From CAIXQW01 sp046049675 (lineage in GTDB: Bacteria; Bacteroidota; Bacteroidia; Chitinophagales; Chitinophagaceae): a stretch of 64,000 nucleotides of DNA. This document shows positions 1 through 9,155 of the stretch, piece after piece. The translations under genes and the position numbers were made by a program. Location: the NCBI GenBank assembly GCA_046049675.1, contig JBJORA010000055.1, positions 1 through 64,000 on the forward strand, read 5' to 3'. Positions within the stretch are counted from its first letter, which is position 1. Each line of letters begins with the position of its first letter. The notes beneath the pieces are model-generated. The model saw nothing but the letters and a program-made list of their open reading frames with translations, had not been told where the DNA came from and ran no database searches.

Positions 1-2023
1 CAGCTGCATTGTCGCTTACTACATCAAAAGTTAAACTCTTAATAGTACCTGGGCGCATACCTGCTGCATACAACTCGCTAGCACTATAAATATATTGGTA
101 GCGATAAGAACTTTGAATGTCCCGCACAAACGGGCCAAAGTTTGTAGTTAACACAGCGTCGTTACCAATACTACGATTGATAGGTGTAGGTGCATTACTA
201 TTACATGGTGTAACACTAATACCGCAAGGTTGATTAGCTGCATTTGCATTTAGTTGGAATGGTTCGTTTACACAAACTGGATTCTTTTCTGAACTTGCAC
301 TCAATAATGGACGCACACCTTTAATCGTTACATCTACATCTACTGTCTTCTTACAACCTTGTACAGTTGTATATTCTACATTATATGAAATAGGAATTTG
401 TGGTGTACAAATTGGATTACCAACAACCGCGCTATTTAAGAATGTACTTGGCGACCATGCCCATGAACCACCGCCTTGGTTGGCAGTAAGGTTCAATTGA
501 ATTGGATCGTTTGCACATGGATTGTATGGGCCGCCGGCGTCAACTACAATTTCTGGATACACATTGAGTAAAACAGTATCCTTATCAGGGCAACCGCCAA
601 TGCTTGGCAAGCCTTGTACCGTAACATACATCGTTGTAGTTGGGGAAGCATCGGTACTACTTGCATTTGGATTACTAAAGTTTGCACTAGCTCCCGGCGG
701 TAGAGCTTGACCAGGTAATATTGCCCAGTTCCACGACGTAATGCTAGATGGTCCGCTTGCTCCAAGCACAAGATTATCACCTTGCAAGCAGTAGTTGTAT
801 GGACCACCTCCACTTACACCATTCAATACATTAATCCGAATAATTTTATAAATCTTTTGAAGAATAGGTTGTGCATTAACACAAGTACTATCAGTGTACT
901 CGAGCAGTAAAGTATGTGGACCAGCATCGCTGTCGCTCGGTGTCCAACAGAAGGCTGTAATCATGCTACCATACGAGAAAGGCGGATGAATAAAAGTACT
1001 ACCAGGACAAACAAGTTGATTATTACTTTTAGCAACGAGTAACGCTGCCGTATTAGTTGCGGTACAAGTATCATCAAAGCATAAAGTAGTACCGGGACAA
1101 ATTGTATACTCAGCAGAATCTGGCGTTGGAATACAGTTGACAATTGGTGCGCCAAAGCAGCTAGCAATATTTACTTGCACATCTCGCATAATTGAGCCAA
1201 CAGTATCGCCATTATTTCTATCGATATCGTAACAAGTAAAACCAAGCACATATGTGCCTATCTGTGTTGGGGTAAAACATACAGTACCAGTTGTAGGATC
1301 TACTTCGTAAGAAGGACAAGGTAGTGGTTGCTTTGACCAATAAGGTACTGTGTACGTGCAAGTATCGGTTGCATTACATGTAGAATTTTCTAAAACCGGT
1401 GTAGCAACAAATCGCAAAGAATCGTTGTCTGGATCAAACGGTCCATTGACATATTGTGATAATTGATTTTGACACAAATATGGAACAGGGTCAACAAGCA
1501 ATCGAGGAGAACTATTAACTGGCCTAGCTATATTATTTAAGGTAGCTACAACGCCCATGCCTACTTGCGCTGGATTTAAATTCAAGATAGCGCCGTTGCG
1601 ACAACATGTAGACCATACAAAACGCCAATCTGCAGCTGTGCTAGGCAATGTGATTTGCCCTACACAATGTACCTTTTTGTAGCCAATAAAAATTGAATTA
1701 GGATTTGTACACTGTGAACCAATATTCGGGCATACGCTAGTGACAGTGTCTAAGGCTTCCAGCCCCAAACCAGTTGTATCAACTTGAAATGAAATACACT
1801 GACTAAGTGATGTCGATTGTGCATACATCGTTTGTTGATATTGTGGTGGCGCAGATTGCGGATTGCAATCGTAGTAGATAATTAAGTGTACATCATACAC
1901 TAGTGGGGATACATACTCATAGTAAATATCCATAGCAGCGTAGTGCGTTGCATTTACTTTGTTGCTAAAGAGAAAGCATAGCATGCACAGCAAGGCTTTC
2001 ATCGAAATTGAAATCTTGTTCAT
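1..2023 (-). CDS. Partial large exported PKD/Ig-like adhesin, gliding-motility type
   Basis: The reading frame opens with ATG at 2023 and stays open for 674 codons to the left edge, so the C-terminus is missing. The N-terminus (MNKISISMKALLCMLCFLFS, cleavage likely after NKVNA) is a signal peptide. The mature part starts with THYAAMDIYYEYV and is rich in cysteine, Asn, Pro and Thr, with successive domains of about 80-100 residues ending in phrases such as DTVLLNVYPEIVVDAGG and TVDVDVTIKG, typical of PKD/Ig-like repeats in Bacteroidota surface proteins that end in a T9SS C-terminal domain. That terminal domain would lie outside the window. Role inferred: cell-surface adhesin or gliding-associated protein exported by T9SS, consistent with porX further along. 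The family of the N-terminal domain is not identified. Confidence 0.75.
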   Translation of the reverse strand, partial: MNKISISMKALLCMLCFLFSNKVNATHYAAMDIYYEYVSPLVYDVHLIIYYDCNPQSAPPQYQQTMYAQSTSLSQCISFQVDTTGLGLEALDTVTSVCPNIGSQCTNPNSIFIGYKKVHCVGQITLPSTAADWRFVWSTCCRNGAILNLNPAQVGMGVVATLNNIARPVNSSPRLLVDPVPYLCQNQLSQYVNGPFDPDNDSLRFVATPVLENSTCNATDTCTYTVPYWSKQPLPCPSYEVDPTTGTVCFTPTQIGTYVLGFTCYDIDRNNGDTVGSIMRDVQVNIASCFGAPIVNCIPTPDSAEYTICPGTTLCFDDTCTATNTAALLVAKSNNQLVCPGSTFIHPPFSYGSMITAFCWTPSDSDAGPHTLLLEYTDSTCVNAQPILQKIYKIIRINVLNGVSGGGPYNYCLQGDNLVLGASGPSSITSWNWAILPGQALPPGASANFSNPNASSTDASPTTTMYVTVQGLPSIGGCPDKDTVLLNVYPEIVVDAGGPYNPCANDPIQLNLTANQGGGSWAWSPSTFLNSAVVGNPICTPQIPISYNVEYTTVQGCKKTVDVDVTIKGVRPLLSASSEKNPVCVNEPFQLNANAANQPCGISVTPCNSNAPTPINRSIGNDAVLTTNFGPFVRDIQSSYRYQYIYSASELYAAGMRPGTIKSLTFDVVSDNAA

Positions 2024-2280
2024 TGGTCTTAAATATTTTTCGTAATAAGTAGCTTACCTAAACGGCATAGTTATGCGCTCTAGCACTCGCGATGTGCTAG
2101 CATATTGTTGTGTCAAAAAGTAGCTGTAACTTTTATTAATTGGCAACCATGCCAATTAAATAACCTCACATGTTTTCTATCTCACAAACCTGCATACTAT
2201 TTTTTAGGTTCATTATAATAGACGCAGCACTAAGAAATGTGGTTGGGGAAATTGAAAAAAAAAATCACAGCACTATCCAA

Positions 2281-3168
2281 CTACCAAAACGCTTGCACAA
2301 TATTTAGCAAATCTTGGGCAGATGCTTTCGCAGGAATAGTTTTGATTTTACCTTTTGAATATGCCGCCAGATCGCTTAAGGCATCGCCAATACTAGAAGT
2401 AGTTGCAATAGGCTTTCCTGTACATGCAGCAAGTGCAGCTGTAGCTTCAGTTACCACAATATTGCCCCTACTTCTTGCTAAAATTTCTACAGTTTCTGCA
2501 TCGCTGAACTTAGCAATAGCATTGTAGGCTTTAAACATATTTTGCGCGGCAATCTGATTTGCTTCAGCGCTTAACGCTTTACTACCAATTAAAACCAAAG
2601 GAAAATTAGAGGCTTGTGCTAAGCTAGCAATTGTATCTTTATTTGCAGCGCTAAGCTCAACGCAGTAAAATCCTCCACTATGTGAGGTTGGTAAATCGTC
2701 CTTTTTTAATGCATCTTGTTCGGTTAAAGGAAATCGCCAAGCAATGGCTTGCGGTTTCAAATTAAACGTTTTTATGCAATACAACATTTTAGTTGTTAGT
2801 GCTGCTTGTAACTGGTTGCTTTGGCCTCGCCAACGTGCAAAACGGCTACACGGGTATTTATAGATGTCAATAAGTGTATTGTATTGTTGCCTTAAATAAG
2901 TGCGGATGTAAAAAGTACGAGAATTGCACTGTAGGTCTAAGCATGCTGATAGCTTTTCCTTTAATAGGTGTAAAACAAGTGGTGCTATATCGCCTTGCAC
3001 CGCGTGCACTTGCTTGATGCTAGTGTAACGCTCAGCTAAGCTCACAAATTCTGGACTTGTAACAAAATGTACTTCGCTTTCGGGATTTGTAGCAACCACA
3101 CGATCTGCAATATGCAAAGCTGCACTTACTTGCATAGCGCCGTGTAATCTAATAATTGCAATCTTCAT
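2281..3168 (-). CDS. Glycosyltransferase family 9-like (heptosyltransferase-like) protein
   Basis: A 295-residue protein beginning MKIAIIRLHGAMQVSAALHI, which matches the N-terminal Rossmann start of ADP-heptose:LPS heptosyltransferases (normally 'hxLGDxhxxxP'); here the usual GD is HG. The C-terminal half has the matching second Rossmann half (FYCVELSAANKDTIASLAQ, FPLVLIGSK, IVVTEATAALAACTGKPI), with the donor-site 'TxDTGxxHxAxAxGxP' motif degraded to TEATAALAACTGKP. It is shorter than typical GT9 enzymes (about 330-350). The loss of key residues suggests altered sugar specificity or loss of activity. It is last in a minus-strand run after the LysM gene (27-bp gap). Likely cytoplasmic, acting on LPS or another surface glycan. 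Confidence 0.6.
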   Translation of the reverse strand: MKIAIIRLHGAMQVSAALHIADRVVATNPESEVHFVTSPEFVSLAERYTSIKQVHAVQGDIAPLVLHLLKEKLSACLDLQCNSRTFYIRTYLRQQYNTLIDIYKYPCSRFARWRGQSNQLQAALTTKMLYCIKTFNLKPQAIAWRFPLTEQDALKKDDLPTSHSGGFYCVELSAANKDTIASLAQASNFPLVLIGSKALSAEANQIAAQNMFKAYNAIAKFSDAETVEILARSRGNIVVTEATAALAACTGKPIATTSSIGDALSDLAAYSKGKIKTIPAKASAQDLLNIVQAFW

Positions 3169-3195
3169 TTGTAGTAGGAACAGTAGGGGCGATAA

Positions 3196-4599
3196 TTATC
3201 TTATTATTTCTGCAATACTCAACTTAGCTTGATTGTCAGAAGTGCCTAAAGCGGTTTGTGCACTACTACTTAAAAGCGCTGTAATACCACTTTTTAATTC
3301 TTCCGGTTGCAATTTTCCACTAACAACGGCTACCACACTAGCACCTGTAGTAGGATTAGAAATGCGAACTTCTTTGCCTACTGGGTACATATTTGTAATA
3401 AGGATATAATCAGTGCCAAGCTCGCCGCTGTAGAACCATCCGGCTACACAAGGCTTTTCATTTTTTACCTTGAAAGTAGCAGCCTTCGCTTGTTTAGTTT
3501 GTTGTTGTTGCTGGTAGGCTTGCTCTGCTTGCTCTAATAAGGCAGTTGCTTCATCTACTTCGCTTGGGGCACTTCCAGCACTATCAGCTGGTGGACTCGT
3601 TGATCCTATATCATACAAACTTGATGCGTCTTCTTCGTCAACTACAACAGGCACTTCTGGAGCAGCCGCTTCAGGCGCAGCTTCTCCTTCAGGTGTAGTT
3701 TGCACGCCTTGTGAAGCGGCATCTTGCTTTTCCTCAACGACTACGGCGGCACCACTGTTTACTTGCTTGCTAGCTTGATTTTGAACTTGTCTTTGAACGC
3801 GAGCAATACTATCAGCCCTCATACGCTTCGCACGTTCTTTTGCATAACTAGTTTGCACATTTTGAGTGAGTTTAGTACTGCGGGTTGTGACATTGTCTTG
3901 TAATTTCTTAAAACGTTCGTTTACAACATTAAATCCAGCGTTGATGTCTTTGCCTAAGTTCTTAAACGCCTTTTGCGTACTATCTAATATGCTAGGGCGT
4001 GGCAGCTTGGCTTGAGTAACTTCTTTAGCAGCACTACCAACTTTTGTACTAACAGATTTAACAGTGTTGCTAACGTCTTGTTTCACGGTACTGATGCGAG
4101 AATCAGTAGCCGGTGCGCTCTTACTGAAGCTAGTTGTTTTGTTGCCAAACCTTATCCAACCTACTAAAATTAATTCTTCAGGCACAGTTGCAACTGTGGT
4201 CTTATTGTTCCATCGCATCAAACTTGTTTCACTTACGATGTAATGGCGTGCAATGGTTGTTAAACTTTCTCCCTCTTCTGCAGTATGTAATAATGGTATG
4301 TACTTACCATCTTTCATACCAACAGATGGATTCTTATAATAGTTTTGTTCTGTAAGTGGAATTACTACTGCCCTATTAGGCTCAATAACATTTTGAATAT
4401 TTTCATTAAACAATCTTATTAGCTCTTGACTAACGTTGTAGTCGTTAGCAAGTTTTGCAATACTTGTTGACTGTACACTTTGTACCACAAGCACATGCTT
4501 GCCATCAACTACACTTGTAAATAAACTATCGGCATCTTGTGCCATTGCCGTTAAGCTGCCTATCAAAAAGGCAACAATCAAGCAAAAGGTTTTATTCAT
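3196..4599 (-). CDS. Exported LysM-domain protein with C-terminal barrel-like domain
   Basis: I choose the ATG at 4599 because it begins a clean signal peptide (MNKTFCLIVAFLIGSLTAMA, then QDAD); an upstream in-frame ATG at 4638 would only add a hydrophilic extension. Two LysM-like segments follow at roughly residues 35-90 and 100-150 (SIAKLANDYNVSQELIRLFN; SLTTIARHYIVSETSLMRWN), which bind peptidoglycan. Residues 150-380 are low-complexity, Ala/Gln/Glu/Lys-rich, with a likely coiled segment. The last 90 residues (VAGWFYSGELGTDYILITNMYPVGKEVRISNP) resemble an RlpA/double-psi barrel-like domain common in Bacteroidota LysM proteins. Periplasmic cell-wall role inferred. A TAnnTTTG-type promoter motif sits just upstream. 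Confidence 0.7.
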   Translation of the reverse strand: MNKTFCLIVAFLIGSLTAMAQDADSLFTSVVDGKHVLVVQSVQSTSIAKLANDYNVSQELIRLFNENIQNVIEPNRAVVIPLTEQNYYKNPSVGMKDGKYIPLLHTAEEGESLTTIARHYIVSETSLMRWNNKTTVATVPEELILVGWIRFGNKTTSFSKSAPATDSRISTVKQDVSNTVKSVSTKVGSAAKEVTQAKLPRPSILDSTQKAFKNLGKDINAGFNVVNERFKKLQDNVTTRSTKLTQNVQTSYAKERAKRMRADSIARVQRQVQNQASKQVNSGAAVVVEEKQDAASQGVQTTPEGEAAPEAAAPEVPVVVDEEDASSLYDIGSTSPPADSAGSAPSEVDEATALLEQAEQAYQQQQQTKQAKAATFKVKNEKPCVAGWFYSGELGTDYILITNMYPVGKEVRISNPTTGASVVAVVSGKLQPEELKSGITALLSSSAQTALGTSDNQAKLSIAEIIR

Positions 4600-4624
4600 T
4601 ATTTGCACAAAAAAATTGGTTGTG

Positions 4625-4632
4625 CAAATGTA
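4625..4632 (-). promoter_or_regulatory. Candidate Bacteroidota -7 element (TACATTTG)
   Basis: On the minus strand the octamer TACATTTG matches the Bacteroidota sigma-ABfrA -7 consensus TAnnTTTG and is followed by C. It lies 26-33 bases upstream of the chosen ATG of the LysM gene, supporting that start. No good -33 TTTG is visible at the expected spacing, so the call is tentative. Confidence 0.4.
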
Positions 4633-4643
4633 CTGCATTGCCG

Positions 4644-5987
4644 CTAAGGTGCAGCTTTGCGAACTCTAAGGTGTGTGGGAAAATAATTATTTAACCTATT
4701 GCCTAGGTTATTAACAAAGCCTATTGCAAGTCCTTGGTAGCGCAGTACAAGCCAACCTTTTGGCGCAGCCTCTAGCGTAAAATCAGATTTAGTAAAATAA
4801 CTTAAGGCTTGACTGCTAGTAACTTCCACGCATGCAAAGCCCGAATTCAAGTAAACAGATAAAGCCATATCATGTGTTGGAATAATTTTGTTCTTGGCTA
4901 CAGAACCAATCAGCAAACCCTTGCGTACAAGCTTTATACTGTTACTAAGTTGTGCATAATCCTCAGTGTGGTAAGGGCTTAAAGCAAGCACATTAGCACC
5001 GTCTAAAGTGCTCAACACAAGGTCATTTCGTGTAACCAAATGCTGCACATCTGCTTTAATGGCACTTAGTTTTTGTGCACGAAGAGGCTTGCCTACAGCA
5101 GCACAATCTTGCTTTTGGAGAACAGCTAAAAAGAAACCTTCGCCTCGCAACTGGTGCGGATAAAATCTGTAACCGAACGCCTTGTGTTTATCGCTTTGCG
5201 TTTCTACTATGCCCCACGCTTCGTTCAATGGCACTTGTACACTTGTTGCTTGCAAGTCATTAAAAATATGATCCAGCATATCTTCATTTTCTTGCTTACT
5301 AAAACTGCAGGTCATGTATACAAGTATTCCGCCAGGCTTCAAACTTGGCCAAGCATCATGCAGAATGCGTTGCTGTCGCTGTGCACATAGTTGTACATTG
5401 GCTTCGCTCCATTCTTGCTCGTAACTTTCATCTTTACGCAATAGCCCACTGCCACTGCATGGCGCATCTATTAACAGCAAATCAGCATAGTGTGCTAAGT
5501 TGGAAAATTGCTTGGGGTCGCTATTACTAACCCACGTATTAATGCGGCCCCATTTGCTTATATTTTCCGCTAAAACATTAACACGTGCAGCAATCACCTC
5601 ATTACAAATCAATAAACTGTCTTCGTTTAATAGGTCGGCAACTAAAGTACTCTTACCGCCAGGTGCTGCACACAAGTCTATGGCACGCAGCGGCTTGCTA
5701 AAATCGATACAGCTCTGCAAGGCATGCTGCAAAAACATACTACTTGCTTCTTGTACGTAGTAAGCGCCAGCATGCCATAGTGGATCATGAATAAAACTTG
5801 GCTTTTGCGTCAAATATCTGGCATGATTGCACCAAGGCACAGGCACTTCATCACTAAAGGCATTACAAGGCTTCGCTAAATTAAATCTAATAGCAGTATG
5901 CGCTGCTTGCTCGTGTGCAGTGTTTAAGGCAGATACATCTACCCCAAGCTGTTGTAATTGTTGCTGTAAACCCTGCGGTATGGGCAT
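4644..5987 (-). CDS. rRNA cytosine-C5 methyltransferase, RsmF/RsmB (NOL1/NOP2/Sun) family
   Basis: A 447-residue SAM-dependent RNA m5C methyltransferase. The SAM motif I is DLCAAPGGKSTLVADLL at about residues 104-120; motif IV DAPCSGSGLLRKD carries one catalytic cysteine and motif VI MTCSFSKQEN the nucleophile cysteine, the hallmark pair of RNA m5C enzymes. The C-terminal part (VLALSPYHTEDY onward, about residues 330-447) resembles the extra RNA-binding domain of YebU/RsmF, so the likely product is m5C in 16S rRNA. It starts 12 bp downstream of the pntB stop and probably shares its transcript. Cytoplasmic. Confidence 0.85.
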   Translation of the reverse strand: MPIPQGLQQQLQQLGVDVSALNTAHEQAAHTAIRFNLAKPCNAFSDEVPVPWCNHARYLTQKPSFIHDPLWHAGAYYVQEASSMFLQHALQSCIDFSKPLRAIDLCAAPGGKSTLVADLLNEDSLLICNEVIAARVNVLAENISKWGRINTWVSNSDPKQFSNLAHYADLLLIDAPCSGSGLLRKDESYEQEWSEANVQLCAQRQQRILHDAWPSLKPGGILVYMTCSFSKQENEDMLDHIFNDLQATSVQVPLNEAWGIVETQSDKHKAFGYRFYPHQLRGEGFFLAVLQKQDCAAVGKPLRAQKLSAIKADVQHLVTRNDLVLSTLDGANVLALSPYHTEDYAQLSNSIKLVRKGLLIGSVAKNKIIPTHDMALSVYLNSGFACVEVTSSQALSYFTKSDFTLEAAPKGWLVLRYQGLAIGFVNNLGNRLNNYFPTHLRVRKAAP

Positions 5988-5999
5988 GCAGCAATGTTA

Positions 6000-7439
6000 C
6001 TACATATTCTTAAGCTCGCTTACAAGATCTTGCAATACTTTTTTGGCATCGCCGAAAAGCATACTCGTTTTAGGTTGGAAGAAAAGTTGGTTCTCGATGC
6101 CGGCATAACCTGGCTTCATGCTGCGCTTGTTTACAATCACATGCTTAGCATTTTCTACTTCCAATATTGGCATACCATAAATCGGGCTGCTTGGGTCTGT
6201 CTTCGCAGCAGGATTTACTACGTCGTTGGCACCAAGAATCAGCACAACGTCTGTCGTATTAAATTCTGGATTGATTTCTTCCATTTCTTTCAACTTGTCG
6301 TAGCTAACGTCTGCTTCCGCTAACAATACATTCATATGTCCTGGCATACGACCGGCCACAGGGTGAATAGCATAAACAACTTCTACATCTTTCTCTTCTA
6401 GAATTTTTTCAAGCTCGTGGCAAACATGTTGCGCCTGTGCTACAGCTAAGCCATATCCTGGCACCACAACCACTTTCTTACTATAAGCCATTAATACTGC
6501 GGCATCGCTAAGACTTACTTCTTTGTAAGAGCCACCACTTTCTGCTGCTGCACCACCACTGCTTGCTGCACCCATCGCACCAACAATTACATTGGTAAGC
6601 GAACGGTTCATCGCCTTACACATTAAGATGGTAAGTATAGTACCAGCACTACCAACTAATATACCGCCAGTAAGCATTACAGGATTGTCGTACAAGAAAC
6701 CACCAAAAGCAGCCGCAACACCTGTAAATGAATTAAGCAAACTAATTACGACTGGCATATCTGCACCACCGATTGGCATCACAAATAATACACCATACAA
6801 AACACTTACACCAAGTAGTACATAGAATAAAGTTACTGGGCAAATTGGCCAGTGCATCATTATGCAAGCAACCAATGCAAGCAACAGCAATAGCAAGCCA
6901 ATGTTCACGACTTGTTGGCCAGGCAAAATTCTATCTTTAATACGACCATCTAATTTGCCAAAGGCAATCATACTGCCAGCAAAACTTACAGTACCAATAA
7001 CGAGTCCAAGCAAAATGGTTAGTGCGCCAAGGTTAGCTAAATTAGCATTGCAACAATCGCCAGCTTTGTGAATAATGTGCCTAAACTCTACGATACTGAT
7101 AATAGCTGCACAAGCACCACCCATACCATTGAACAAGCTCACCATTTGCGGCATGGCCGTCATTTGTACACGCTTAGCCATAAGGGTGCCTACAATACTT
7201 CCAATGCCAATCGCAGCTAGGATAAGGCCAATGTTGAGCGCCCTATCGCCCATCACATCCATAATATTAACCTCTGAATCTTTGTACAAAAACAGCGTAA
7301 CAAGTATAGCCACTGTCATACCTGCTGCTGCAAGTAAATTGCCACGCTTTGCTGTGTCGGGATGACTAAGCATTTTGAGGCCAAGTATAAATGTAATGCT
7401 ACCAAATAAGTAGCCAAGTTTTAATATCAAATCTTGCAT
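6000..7439 (-). CDS. pntB: NAD(P) transhydrogenase subunit beta
   Basis: A 479-residue integral membrane protein with a run of about nine hydrophobic helices in residues 1-300, then the NADP(H)-binding domain III (VVVPGYGLAVAQAQHVCHELEK about residues 312-335; HPVAGRMPGHMNVLLAEADV; VLILGANDVVNPAA; VNKRSMKPGYAGIEN). These are the standard dIII motifs. It couples proton entry to hydride transfer from NADH to NADP+ in the inner membrane. It is the third gene of pntAA-pntAB-pntB, with 37 bp after pntAB. Length agrees with the family (about 460-480). Confidence 0.95.
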   Translation of the reverse strand: MQDLILKLGYLFGSITFILGLKMLSHPDTAKRGNLLAAAGMTVAILVTLFLYKDSEVNIMDVMGDRALNIGLILAAIGIGSIVGTLMAKRVQMTAMPQMVSLFNGMGGACAAIISIVEFRHIIHKAGDCCNANLANLGALTILLGLVIGTVSFAGSMIAFGKLDGRIKDRILPGQQVVNIGLLLLLLALVACIMMHWPICPVTLFYVLLGVSVLYGVLFVMPIGGADMPVVISLLNSFTGVAAAFGGFLYDNPVMLTGGILVGSAGTILTILMCKAMNRSLTNVIVGAMGAASSGGAAAESGGSYKEVSLSDAAVLMAYSKKVVVVPGYGLAVAQAQHVCHELEKILEEKDVEVVYAIHPVAGRMPGHMNVLLAEADVSYDKLKEMEEINPEFNTTDVVLILGANDVVNPAAKTDPSSPIYGMPILEVENAKHVIVNKRSMKPGYAGIENQLFFQPKTSMLFGDAKKVLQDLVSELKNM

Positions 7440-7476
7440 TATAAAAACAAGTTGTATGGTTTAGTAAATTGTTCTT

Positions 7477-7785
7477 TTATTTTTTCTTCTTAAACATTTG
7501 TAGCATACGATCTGTAACAACAAAGCCACCTACTACGTTTAGTGTACCGAGCAATACAGCGATAAAGCCAAGTATCATTGTGGTGATATCATTGCTTTCA
7601 GCTTTGAGCATTACAATAATAGCACCTACGATAACCACACCGTGGATGGCATTTGCGCCACTCATCAATGGTGTATGCAATACGCTAGGTACACGGCCAA
7701 TAACTTCTATGCCTAAAAAAATACTTAGGATCACAATGGTGATCATGTTATAATTCTGTGTAACGAATTCTATTATGCTATTCAT
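7477..7785 (-). CDS. pntAB: NAD(P) transhydrogenase subunit alpha, membrane part (alpha-2)
   Basis: A 102-residue protein with three hydrophobic helices (NMITIVILSIFLGIEVIGRVP; ANAIHGVVIVGAIIVML; TMILGFIAVLLGTLNVVGGFVV), matching the C-terminal membrane domain of PntA encoded as a separate gene. The motif GVVIVGAI and the terminal VGGFVVTDRMLQMFKKK are typical. Lies 4 bp after pntAA and before pntB, so all three transhydrogenase parts are co-transcribed. The three-gene split is common outside the enterics. Confidence 0.93.
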   Translation of the reverse strand: MNSIIEFVTQNYNMITIVILSIFLGIEVIGRVPSVLHTPLMSGANAIHGVVIVGAIIVMLKAESNDITTMILGFIAVLLGTLNVVGGFVVTDRMLQMFKKKK

Positions 7786-7789
7786 TGTA

Positions 7790-8893
7790 TTAGTTAGATT
7801 TTAATCGTTCGTGATAAATTGCACCGTCCTTGCATACACAAGTACCTGCAATGAGTTCGTCCTCGAAGTTTGTTTCTAAGGCACCATCTTTATTAATGAT
7901 GAGCTTTAAGAAGTTGAGTATGTTTTTGCCAAACACTTTGCTGGCATCGCTGCTAGCACGTGCTGCTAAAGCACTGCTACCGATGATGTTTACGCCATTG
8001 ATTACAACCGTTTCTTCATTTTTTGTATAAGGGGTATTGCCGCCTGTACTACTTGCAAGGTCTACAATTACAGATCCTTTTCGCATAGATGCAATCATCG
8101 CCTCAGTAAGCAAGATTGGTGCTTTGCGGCCTGGTATTTGCGCGGTAGTAATAATGATATCGCTTTTGGCAACACTTTCTGCAATACGTTGTTGTTGCTT
8201 TTGCTTGTATTCTTCTGATTGCTCAACGGCATAACCGCCAGCGGAACTTGCATCTGCGGCACCTTCTACTTCAACAAATTTTGCACCAAGGCTTTGCACT
8301 TCTTCTTTTACAGCAGGGCGAGTATCAAATACTTCAACTACGGCGCCCAAACGTTTTGCTGTAGCAATAGCTTGTAAGCCAGCTACACCTGCGCCAAGTA
8401 TCAAAACCTTTGCAGGTGGTATGCTGCCAGCCGCTGTCATAAACATTGGAAAGTATCGGCAATACTCTGTAGCTGCAACAAGCACAGCTTTGTAGCCTGC
8501 TATATTAGCCTGCGAACTTAGCACGTCCATTGACTGAGCACGCGTGGTTCGTGGTATTAAATCTAAACTAAATATTTGTGCGCCACTACTACTCCAGCTT
8601 GCGATATCACCCATACTATTAAGTGGAGCATAAGCGCCCAAGTAAGTTTTACCAGCTGTAAATGTAGTGGGCTTGTTGATTGATAGTATTAGGTCGGCTT
8701 GCTGCACTGCATCGGCTTGCGAGGCGATACTTGCGCCGGCATTGGTATAATCTTCGTCGGATGCATAGCTTTTATCGCCAGCGCCACTTTCTACCAAAAC
8801 CTTACATTGCATTTTTACAAGCTGCTGCACTACTTCGGGTAAGGCAACAACTCTTGTTTCTATGCCTTGCTCTTTTAGAATTGCGATCGTCAT
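7790..8893 (-). CDS. pntAA: NAD(P) transhydrogenase subunit alpha, soluble NAD-binding part (alpha-1)
   Basis: A 367-residue protein of the AlaDH/PNT family. The N-terminal catalytic domain (MTIAILKEQGIETRVVALPEVVQQL) is followed by the Rossmann NAD-binding domain with KVLILGAGVAGLQAIATAKRLGAVVEVFDTRP at about residues 163-194 and IITTAQIPGRKAPILLTEAM further on. It binds NAD(H) in the cytoplasm and works with the membrane subunits encoded directly downstream. First gene of the operon. It differs from the alanine dehydrogenase at 36-37 kb in the mobile-loop and RPAVKEEVQSLGAKF region, typical of transhydrogenase. Confidence 0.95.
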   Translation of the reverse strand: MTIAILKEQGIETRVVALPEVVQQLVKMQCKVLVESGAGDKSYASDEDYTNAGASIASQADAVQQADLILSINKPTTFTAGKTYLGAYAPLNSMGDIASWSSSGAQIFSLDLIPRTTRAQSMDVLSSQANIAGYKAVLVAATEYCRYFPMFMTAAGSIPPAKVLILGAGVAGLQAIATAKRLGAVVEVFDTRPAVKEEVQSLGAKFVEVEGAADASSAGGYAVEQSEEYKQKQQQRIAESVAKSDIIITTAQIPGRKAPILLTEAMIASMRKGSVIVDLASSTGGNTPYTKNEETVVINGVNIIGSSALAARASSDASKVFGKNILNFLKLIINKDGALETNFEDELIAGTCVCKDGAIYHERLKSN

Positions 8894-8989
8894 TTAATTG
8901 TACTTATAGCAGAATTTAATGTACGAACTTAGGCAATTGTAGGCAGATAAAGAAATTTTTGGGAAAGATGAGGCTTGTTTCTTATAAAC

Positions 8990-9024
8990 AAATGCGCCTA
9001 AATCATACTGAAATAGGCGCATTT
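8990..9024 (-). terminator. Rho-independent terminator-like hairpin
   Basis: AAATGCGCCTA at 8990-9000 and TAGGCGCATTT at 9014-9024 form a perfect 11-bp inverted repeat with a 13-base loop. Read on the minus strand the right-hand stem ends in TTT and continues into TGTTTATAAG, a U-rich tail. It lies downstream of the lipoprotein gene that ends at 9156 and upstream of pntAA, so it should separate the two transcripts. The rest of 8894-9155 shows no gene. Confidence 0.7.
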
Positions 9025-9155
9025 AGAGAAGAATGATGTAAGTAAAATCTAATTCGTCTAAATTCTACAATGTGGTTGATAATTGTGCCAAATTAGTAAA
9101 GCTTACATACTTTACTCACTGTAATAGTCGCAATACAAAGCGAAGTTTAGTGACA

